A stretch of DNA of 7,316 nt. Origin: Acidimicrobiaceae bacterium (GTDB lineage: Bacteria; Actinomycetota; Acidimicrobiia; Acidimicrobiales; RAAP-2). The notes beneath the pieces were generated by a model, which searched no databases, was not told the DNA's origin, and saw only the letters and a program-made list of their open reading frames with translations. This document shows positions 6,149 through 7,316 of the stretch, one piece after another. The position numbers and the translations under genes were made by a program. Numbering within the stretch: position 1 is the first letter of the stretch; the number at the start of each line of letters is the position of its first letter. The stretch is taken from positions 1 to 7,316 of the forward strand of contig PKZI01000210.1 in the NCBI GenBank assembly GCA_003133005.1, given 5' to 3'.

Positions 6149-7316
6149 ATGACTTCGTTAGAACACCTTCCCGAACGACTCAGTGAGATCGCGCGCTTGT
6201 CGAGGCCCCTTGCGCGCTCGTTCGCCTCCGAGGGCTTCTCGCTCTATGCGGTGGGTGGTTCGGTGCGCGACGCGATTCTCGGCAGTGTCGGTGGTGATGA
6301 TTACGAGATTGACTTCACGACCAATGCTCGACCCGATGACATTGTTCGTATCATGAGTCCTTTGTGCGTGTCACTCTGGGAGCAGGGGAGAGCTTTCGGC
6401 ACTATCGGTGGAAGGTTACGCGAGAGTGGAATCAATGCCGAGGTGACGACCTTTCGATCCGAGGACTACGTTGACCATTCACGCAAACCGTCGGTGACAT
6501 GGGGCGATTCGCTCGAGGCGGACTTGAGTCGGCGTGACTTCACTATCAACGCTCTTGCGCTCGACGTGGTAGCGCTCGACGCATCAACACCAGGCGTGCA
6601 AACGCTCTTCGATTTCTACAATGGATTCGACGATCTCCACGAACGGCGCCTTCGAACGCCCATCGAGCCAGAGATCTTGTTTAGTGATGATCCATTGCGA
6701 ATGCTGCGGGCCGCGCGTTTCGCCGCCCGTTACGAACTTTCAATCGACCCCTCGATCGAAACCGCTGCTCGGGCCATGGCGAGCAAACTCGAAATTGTCT
6801 CGCCCGAGCGAATTCGCGGTGAACTCGATCTGTTGATGATGACGCCCAGGCCGTCAATCGGACTTGACTTCATCGTTCGAACCGGACTCGCCGACTTTTT
6901 CTTTCCAGAACTTCCGATGCTGCAGTTGGAGCAAGATCCGATCCATCAGCACAAGGACGTGCTCAAACACACGTGGGCGGTCGTCGACAAAACGTCCCCG
7001 TCGCTCGTGCTGCGACTCGCCGCGCTCTTTCATGACATTGGCAAGCCTCAAACGAGGGCTATCACTGACGAGGGGGTCACCTTTCGCTTTCACGAAGTTG
7101 TGGGCGCGAAGATGACCAAACGGCGAATGGCCGCACTCAAGTACCCCCAAGACGTGATCGACGACGTCTCAACGCTCGTGGAGTTACATCTTCGTTTCCA
7201 CACCTACAAGATGGGTTGGAGTGATCGGGCGGTGCGCCGGTATGTTCGCGACGCCGGTGCGCTGCTCGAGGAGCTGAACGAACTCACGCGTTGTGATTGC
7301 ACGACGCGCAACGCTC
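6149..7316 (+). CDS. cca: CCA tRNA nucleotidyltransferase, actinobacterial type, 3' end cut off by the window
   Basis: Template-independent polymerase that builds or repairs the 3'-CCA end of tRNAs from CTP and ATP. The first 389 codons are present. The class II head domain shows VGGSVRD at 35-41, then DDYEIDFTTNARP at 50-62 where the metal-binding DxD is expected, FGTIGGRL at 83-90, RRDFTINAL at 128-136 for nucleotide and ribose recognition, and DDPLRMLRAARF at 180-191, the base-discriminating motif. An HD phosphohydrolase domain follows, with HQHKDV at 266-271, H274 and HDIGKP at 295-300. The ending ELTRCDCTTRNA matches a region about 80 residues from the C-terminus in mycobacterial PcnA, as I recall it. 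ATG 6149 is the first in-frame start after the intergenic region; no ribosome site precedes it. The gene diverges from the DUF6049 gene across 61 bp. Odd point: the first catalytic Asp appears to be Glu53. Actinobacteria usually keep a NUDIX gene next to this one; none is here. Confidence 0.95.
   Translation, partial: MTSLEHLPERLSEIARLSRPLARSFASEGFSLYAVGGSVRDAILGSVGGDDYEIDFTTNARPDDIVRIMSPLCVSLWEQGRAFGTIGGRLRESGINAEVTTFRSEDYVDHSRKPSVTWGDSLEADLSRRDFTINALALDVVALDASTPGVQTLFDFYNGFDDLHERRLRTPIEPEILFSDDPLRMLRAARFAARYELSIDPSIETAARAMASKLEIVSPERIRGELDLLMMTPRPSIGLDFIVRTGLADFFFPELPMLQLEQDPIHQHKDVLKHTWAVVDKTSPSLVLRLAALFHDIGKPQTRAITDEGVTFRFHEVVGAKMTKRRMAALKYPQDVIDDVSTLVELHLRFHTYKMGWSDRAVRRYVRDAGALLEELNELTRCDCTTRNA

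Overview
The window looks like a chromosomal housekeeping segment from a moderately GC-rich actinobacterium. An early-branching group such as Acidimicrobiia is my guess, from gene content and gene order only. The neighbourhood of a CCA-adding enzyme, a DUF6049-like secreted protein, MurJ, thioredoxin reductase and thioredoxin is the one known beside the replication origin in many Actinobacteria (pcnA - mutT4 - Rv3909 - murJ - sigM - trxB - trxC in Mycobacterium, followed by par genes, gidB, yidC, rnpA, rpmH and dnaA). I therefore infer that oriC lies a short way beyond the left edge. The start signals also suit an actinobacterium: several genes lack a Shine-Dalgarno sequence and instead have a TANNNT -10 box just upstream of the start codon, as expected of leaderless mRNAs.

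Layout, right to left. On the + strand, 6149-7316 is the start of a CCA tRNA nucleotidyltransferase gene that runs off the right edge. Diverging from it, the - strand carries a compact unit: a DUF6049-like secreted, C-terminally anchored protein (6087-4129), the lipid II flippase MurJ (4132-2528, ATGA overlap) and a DegV-family fatty-acid-binding protein (2519-1680, 8-bp gap). A tight hairpin sits exactly on the degV stop codon (1672-1690). After a 52-bp gap with a possible leaderless promoter comes a second - strand group: an unrecognised 105-residue two-helix membrane protein (1627-1310), thioredoxin reductase (1307-354, 2-bp gap) and thioredoxin (293 to beyond the left edge). No stretch of 300 bases lacks a gene. 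I see no RNA genes, mobile elements, CRISPR arrays or large repeats.

How the genes fit together: the left group is the NADPH-driven thiol reduction pair TrxB/TrxA. The middle group is a cell-envelope unit in which MurJ moves lipid II across the membrane, the DUF6049-like protein faces the outside, and DegV links to fatty-acid handling. The divergent gene matures tRNA 3' ends. Compared with the mycobacterial order as I know it, the NUDIX gene between cca and the DUF6049 gene and the sigM gene after murJ are absent, degV is in their place, and MurJ has no C-terminal pseudokinase extension. The most unusual observation in a protein is that the CCA enzyme has Glu where the first catalytic Asp of its DxD motif is expected. 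I found no new defence or mobile system here.
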